DNA from: Verrucomicrobiales bacterium
Lineage (GTDB): Bacteria > Verrucomicrobiota > Verrucomicrobiia > Limisphaerales > JAFMIX01
DNA length: 5,784 nucleotides
Assembly (NCBI GenBank): GCA_017853785.1
Contig: JAFMIX010000148.1
Coordinates: forward strand, 1-5,784
Direction of reading: 5' to 3'
Shown here: positions 1 to 5,784 of the stretch, piece by piece
How positions within the stretch are numbered: position 1 is the stretch's first letter
Layout: every line of letters begins with the position of its first letter
Notes under the pieces: generated by a model
Told to the model about the DNA's origin: nothing
What the model saw: only the letters and a program-made list of their open reading frames with translations
Database searches by the model: none
Translations under genes and position numbers: made by a program

Positions 1-808
1 CGGCGACCTTGCCTTCGGGCAATTTGCGCGCGGCGATTTCCGGCACGAGCGCGGTGTCCACCTGGAGTTCGCCGTCAAAGTCGGCTTCGAGATTTTTCTG
101 CTGCGCCTTCTGCTGCGCGAGCGCAGTCGCGGCCTGCACGCGGCCGATGGAGGGGTGCGTGGCGCTGCCTTTGGTCGAGTAGGAGAGCAGGGCGACGCGC
201 GGGCGGATGCCGAGCAGTTGCCGGGAGAGTTTTGCGGCGTCCACGGCGATGTCCGCGAGCTGTTCCACCGTGGGTTCGGGGATGACGCCGCAATCGCCCA
301 TGAACAGCACGCCCTTCTCGCCGAAGCGCGTGTCCTCGACTTCCATCACCTGGCAGCTGGAAGCCGTCGTGGCTTGCGGGGCGACCTTGATGATCTGGAA
401 CAACGGGCGCAAGACGCTGCCAGAACTCTGGCTCGTGCCGGAGACGAAACCATCGGCCTGGTGCATCGCCACCATCATCGCCCCGTAATAATTCGGCTGC
501 AGCATCGCCTCGCGGGCTTCGCGGGACTTGATGCCTTTGGCCCGGCGCAGGAGTTCGAAGCGGTGGGCGAAGTTCTCCAAGTCCTCGCTCTCGGCGGGGT
601 TGATGATGCGGATGCCCTCAAGGGAAAGGTTCAGGTCGGCGGCGACCTTTTTGATCTCGGTGCGGTCGCCCAGCAAGATCGGCGCGCCGAGGCGCAGCGA
701 GTGGAACTGCCGGGCGGCCTGCAACACGCGCGGCTCCGCGCCCTCGGGGAAGACGATCCGCTTGGGGTGCCGCTGTAATTTTTCAATGACCGTGCCGATA
801 AAACGCAT
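1..808 (-). CDS. pta: Phosphate acetyltransferase (phosphotransacetylase), 3' end outside window
   Basis: Cytoplasmic enzyme that interconverts acetyl-CoA plus phosphate with acetyl phosphate plus CoA, usually working with acetate kinase. My translation gives 269 residues with no stop, beginning MRFIGTVIEKLQRHPKRIVF. Family landmarks are VFPEGAEPRVL (19-29), the VSGTSQSSGSVLRP segment (122-135), FMGDCGVIPEPT (169-180), LLSYSTKGSATHPS (207-220) and DGELQVDTALVPEIAARK (245-262). Arg88/Arg89 and Arg134 lie where family members have substrate-binding arginines. The ATG at 808 is well supported, because an in-frame TAA lies four codons upstream (820-818) and the next Met is residue 102. No clear Shine-Dalgarno sequence precedes it. 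There is no N-terminal DRTGG-type extension, so this is the short ~330-residue form. The last ~60 residues, including the expected catalytic Ser/Asp region, are outside the window. The related phosphate butyryltransferase or a MaeB C-terminal domain is less likely, given the immediate N-terminal start and the DGELQ motif. Confidence 0.94.
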   Translation of the reverse strand, partial: MRFIGTVIEKLQRHPKRIVFPEGAEPRVLQAARQFHSLRLGAPILLGDRTEIKKVAADLNLSLEGIRIINPAESEDLENFAHRFELLRRAKGIKSREAREAMLQPNYYGAMMVAMHQADGFVSGTSQSSGSVLRPLFQIIKVAPQATTASSCQVMEVEDTRFGEKGVLFMGDCGVIPEPTVEQLADIAVDAAKLSRQLLGIRPRVALLSYSTKGSATHPSIGRVQAATALAQQKAQQKNLEADFDGELQVDTALVPEIAARKLPEGKVA

Positions 809-896
809 GGGAATAGCTTACCGGGCGGCAGTGAAACTGCAATAGTCGCGTGGGTGACGGTTGCATGAATCACTGAAGAAGTTACAACCAAGAAAA

Positions 897-940
897 CACA
901 AAGAACCGAAGGCGAATTTTTGTGCCTTCGGGTCTTGGTG
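897..940 (-). terminator. Imperfect palindrome, probable terminator of the HtrA gene
   Basis: The arms 897-913 and 924-940 pair at 15 of 17 positions. The inner eight bases (CCGAAGGC at 906-913, GCCTTCGG at 924-931) match perfectly around a 10-nt A/T-rich loop. Read on the minus strand it lies about 30 bp after the HtrA stop codon, and T-rich sequence follows (TTTGTGTTTTCTTGG). That fits a rho-independent terminator, though the T tract is interrupted. On the plus strand a run of eight T follows at about 945-952, so it might work in both directions, but no plus-strand gene ends here. The outer arms (ACCAAGAAAACACAAAGA... and ...GTCTTGGTGATT) resemble a dispersed intergenic repeat style seen in many bacterial genomes; that is an inference. 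Confidence 0.5.
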
Positions 941-969
941 ATTCGTTTTTTTTCAGCAGCGGCGCTTGA

Positions 970-2412
970 TTATTCCTCGCCGTCCTTGAGGATTTCGAAG
1001 CGGCTGGTTTTGTCGCTGACGAGGTTGAGGATGATGCCTTTCTTCGGGTCGGCGGTCTTGAGGGCGGCGCGGAATTCACGCGGGTTGGTGACGGGGCTTT
1101 GGTTCACCTCGGTGATGATGTCGCCGGGTTTGATGCGGCTGCGGGCGGCGAGGCCGCCGCGTTCCACGGCGGTGACGATGACGCCGGGAGTCATGGTGGC
1201 CAGGAATTGATCGGCCAGTTCGTGGGTGAGGGCTTGCACGGTGAGGCCGAGGCTGTTGGTAGTTTCGTCGGGCGCGGCCGTCGGGGTGGTGGTGGCGGCG
1301 GTTTCGTTTTCGGCCCACGTGCCGGGCTTGACGGAGACCTTGATTTTTTTGCCTTGGCGGAAGACATCGAGAGAGACGGGCACGCCGATGGGTTTGATGC
1401 GGATCTCGTTGCGGAATTGTTGCACGGTGCTGATGGCTTTGCCATCGACGGCGGTGATGACGTCGGCGGGCTTGAGGTCGGATTTGGCGGCGGGGCCGTC
1501 GGGAAGGATGGATTGTACGATGATGCCGTCGTCCACGCCTTTGATGATGTCGCCGAAGACGGCGTCTTCGCGGAGGCCGCGGATGCCGATGCCGAGCCAG
1601 GCGCGGGTGAACTTGCCGTCGGCCATGAGTTTGGCGGCGACTTCCTTGGCGAGGTTGCCGGGGATGGCGAAGCCGATGCCGGTGTTCTGGCCGCGGATTA
1701 GGGTATTGATGCCGATGACTTGGCCGTCGATGTTCACAAGCGGACCGCCGGAGTTGCCGGGGTTGATGTTGGCGTCGGTCTGGATAAAGTCCTGGTCCAT
1801 GGTGGGGTCGTAGATGACCCCGCTGCGGCCTTTGGCACTGACGTGGCCGAAGGTGACGCTGTAGTCGAGGGCAAAGGGCGCGCCGATGGCGATGGCGAAT
1901 TCACCGACGCGGGTCGCGGTGGAGTCGGCAAACTTGGCGGCGGGCAGATTTTTGGCGTCAATCTTGACGACGGCGACGTCGGATTGGGGGTCGGCGCCGC
2001 GGACGGTGGCGGCGAAGCGGCGACCGTCCTTGAGGCGGACTTCAATCTTCTCGGCGTTCTCGACGACGTGGCGGTTGGTGAGGATGTAGCCGTCCTTCGT
2101 GAGGATGATGCCGGAGCCTTGGCCGTGTTCCTTGGGTTGCGGAGTTTCTTCGAGCTGCGAGCGGAAGCGGCGGCGGAATTCGCGCGGGAGCATGTCCCAC
2201 GGGCTGCCGTCGAGGCCGTCGAGATTCGGGATTGCGCTGCGCTGGGTCACGGTGATGACGACCACGGACGGCGAGACTTTCTCGGCGACTTCGATGAAGG
2301 CTTGGTTGAGTTGCTTGGCGAGGTCGATGGCCGGCGAGGCGATGGCAGTGCCGGTGAGCACGCCGGCCAAGCTCAACGTGAGGAGAATGGTTTTGCAGTT
2401 TTTCATAAGCAT
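970..2412 (-). CDS. htrA: Do/HtrA-family periplasmic serine endoprotease with two PDZ domains
   Basis: Envelope quality-control protease/chaperone of the DegP/DegQ family (MEROPS S1C), complete at 480 residues and of typical family length. Residues 1-26 form a Sec signal peptide: basic start MLMKNCK, a hydrophobic core, and likely cleavage after AIA, so the mature enzyme should be periplasmic. The trypsin-like domain spans about 35-265 with a full triad: His115 (TNRHVV), Asp145 (QSDVAVV) and Ser221 (GNSGGP). An arginine-rich LA-loop-like segment lies at about 60-95. PDZ1 covers about 270-362, a Thr/Ala/Pro-rich linker 370-386, and PDZ2 about 387-475, ending in TAA. Two PDZ domains point to DegP/DegQ rather than DegS. 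I cannot tell DegP from DegQ. The start is the ATG at 2412; a second in-frame ATG at 2406 is equally possible and also keeps the signal peptide. No strong Shine-Dalgarno sequence is visible. It is transcribed away from rnpB and lies 161 bp upstream of pta, with a terminator-like palindrome between them, so it is probably monocistronic. Confidence 0.96.
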   Translation of the reverse strand: MLMKNCKTILLTLSLAGVLTGTAIASPAIDLAKQLNQAFIEVAEKVSPSVVVITVTQRSAIPNLDGLDGSPWDMLPREFRRRFRSQLEETPQPKEHGQGSGIILTKDGYILTNRHVVENAEKIEVRLKDGRRFAATVRGADPQSDVAVVKIDAKNLPAAKFADSTATRVGEFAIAIGAPFALDYSVTFGHVSAKGRSGVIYDPTMDQDFIQTDANINPGNSGGPLVNIDGQVIGINTLIRGQNTGIGFAIPGNLAKEVAAKLMADGKFTRAWLGIGIRGLREDAVFGDIIKGVDDGIIVQSILPDGPAAKSDLKPADVITAVDGKAISTVQQFRNEIRIKPIGVPVSLDVFRQGKKIKVSVKPGTWAENETAATTTPTAAPDETTNSLGLTVQALTHELADQFLATMTPGVIVTAVERGGLAARSRIKPGDIITEVNQSPVTNPREFRAALKTADPKKGIILNLVSDKTSRFEILKDGEE

Positions 2413-2495
2413 ATCGTCTGGACGTTGGAGTGATTTGGGCGGGGGACGTTCAATTTTTTTGAGGAAAGAGTTTTGCGCGGGCCGCAGAAAAGACT
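2413..2495. other. Divergent intergenic region, HtrA-gene side
   Basis: This noncoding stretch lies between the HtrA start codon and the rnpB promoter. It must hold the HtrA promoter and leader. A TTGAAC hexamer on the minus strand (2453-2448) sits beside a T/A run (2454-2460), but I find no convincing -10 at proper spacing, so I call no promoter. I see no sigmaE-like or CpxR-like operator that I could defend. Confidence 0.4.
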
Positions 2496-2525
2496 TTGTG
2501 ACTTGGGGCGTTTGTGGTGTATGCT
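2496..2525 (+). promoter_or_regulatory. Sigma70-like promoter of rnpB
   Basis: A -35-like TTGTGA (2496-2501) and a -10-like TATGCT (2520-2525) are separated by 18 bp; each matches the consensus at four of six bases. The -10 ends 5 bp before the first base of RNase P helix P1 (2531), so the predicted transcription start coincides with the expected 5' end of the mature RNA. This phasing, rather than the hexamer scores, is the main support. Confidence 0.6.
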
Positions 2526-2530
2526 AGGGC

Positions 2531-2929
2531 TGATTTTGGAAGGGCGGGGAACCGCTCCCGGCTTCGGTCGGGGGAGGAAAGTCCGAACTCCACAGAGCGC
2601 GATGCTGCGTAACTCCGACATTCGTCGCGAGATACACGCAGGCGGCAGGTTGAAAGACCTGCCGACGGATAGTGCCACAGAAAACAAACCGCCCGTGGGC
2701 GCAAGCCGGCGGGTAAGGGTGAAAAGGTGCGGTAAGAGCGCACCGCGCGAAGCGCAAGCGACGCGGCACGGAAAACCCCATCGGGTGCAAGGCCAAATAG
2801 GAAACCGAGGAGTGGCTCGCTCCGCGTGTCCGCGAAAGCGGACCAGGTTTCGGGTATCGCTGCTAAGACAAATGGTTCTCTCCGCCGCAAGGCGCAGACA
2901 AAATTCGGCTTACAGCCCTTCCAAAATCA
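2531..2929 (+). ncRNA. rnpB: RNase P RNA, bacterial A-type
   Basis: Catalytic RNA of ribonuclease P, which removes 5' leaders from pre-tRNAs together with protein RnpA. The ends are set by helix P1, a perfect 14-bp pairing of 2531-2544 with 2916-2929. Conserved blocks in order are GAGGAAAGTCCGAACTCCAC (from 2574), GATAGTGCCACAGAAAACAA (from 2668), GGTAAGGGTGAAAAGGTGCG (from 2712), GCAAGGCCAAATAG (from 2787) and ATTCGGCTTACAG (from 2903). P2 pairs GGGAACC (2547-2553) with GGTTCTC (2874-2880). P4 pairs CCGAA (2583-2587) with TTCGG (2904-2908), an alternative to the E. coli bases that preserves pairing. P9 is CGGCAGGT/ACCTGCCG (2643-2664). The A-type P6 pseudoknot is supported by GAGC (2595-2598) matching GCTC in loop L17 (2815-2818). 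The GGU that binds tRNA 3'-CCA is kept at 2853-2855. A GCAA-capped hairpin at 2883-2894 fits P19. P18 appears absent and P8 enlarged. No oligo-U terminator follows. Confidence 0.97.
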
Positions 2930-2971
2930 ACTGCTGTCGCGCCTCTCAATCCAACCGACTCCGGTCGTGGA

Positions 2972-5784
<2,813 letters not shown>

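Noticed and set aside
828..840. Small inverted repeat GCAGT-GAA-ACTGC upstream of the pta start, as a possible operator
   Set aside because: Five-base arms are expected by chance in this composition, and no promoter elements or second copy support it.
1099..1701. Long antisense open frames over the HtrA, Pta and MetH genes, such as plus 155-778, 1099-1701 and 1720-2433
   Set aside because: Their compositions are the repetitive Gly/Ala/Asp/Val or Arg/Pro-rich type expected from the reverse frames of GC-rich genes, and each lies opposite a clear protein family.
2768..2776. Apparent loss of the tRNA-CCA-binding GGU motif in RNase P RNA (ACGGAAAAC, where E. coli has ACGGUAAAC)
   Set aside because: Counting back from the 3' end of the E. 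coli RNA puts the real L15 GGU after the P16 3' strand. The equivalent here is GGGTA at 2852-2856, so the motif is intact.

Overview
The window holds ordinary housekeeping genes from a GC-rich bacterium. I see no mobile element, CRISPR array, toxin-antitoxin pair or defence locus. Protein style and an A-type RNase P RNA with unusual peripheral helices suggest a free-living bacterium, possibly of the Planctomycetes-Verrucomicrobia-Chlamydiae group. That placement is an inference from general resemblance, not from a search.

Layout: positions 1-808 (minus) carry the first 269 codons of a short-type phosphate acetyltransferase (Pta), whose 3' end lies outside the window. Positions 809-969 are intergenic and contain an imperfect palindrome (897-940) that fits a transcription terminator for the next gene. 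Positions 970-2412 (minus) encode a complete periplasmic HtrA/Do-family serine protease with signal peptide, full catalytic triad and two PDZ domains. Positions 2413-2530 form a divergent intergenic region with a good sigma70-like promoter aimed at the RNase P RNA gene. Positions 2531-2929 (plus) are rnpB, the RNA subunit of RNase P. Positions 2972 to the window end (minus) encode cobalamin-dependent methionine synthase MetH, lacking only the N-terminal ~300 residues that lie outside.

The genes do not form one pathway. Pta (acetyl-CoA/acetyl phosphate exchange), HtrA (envelope protein quality control), RNase P (tRNA 5' maturation) and MetH (methionine and folate one-carbon cycle) look like separate transcription units. 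rnpB and metH converge with only 42 bp between them.

Two points deserve a second look. First, the RNase P RNA seems to lack helix P18, has an enlarged P8, and carries an extra GAAA-capped hairpin in the P16/P17 arm. Second, MetH has a 17-residue insertion with a Cys-x-Cys...His-x-His pattern, bounded by an exact 11-bp direct repeat, just where the activation domain begins.
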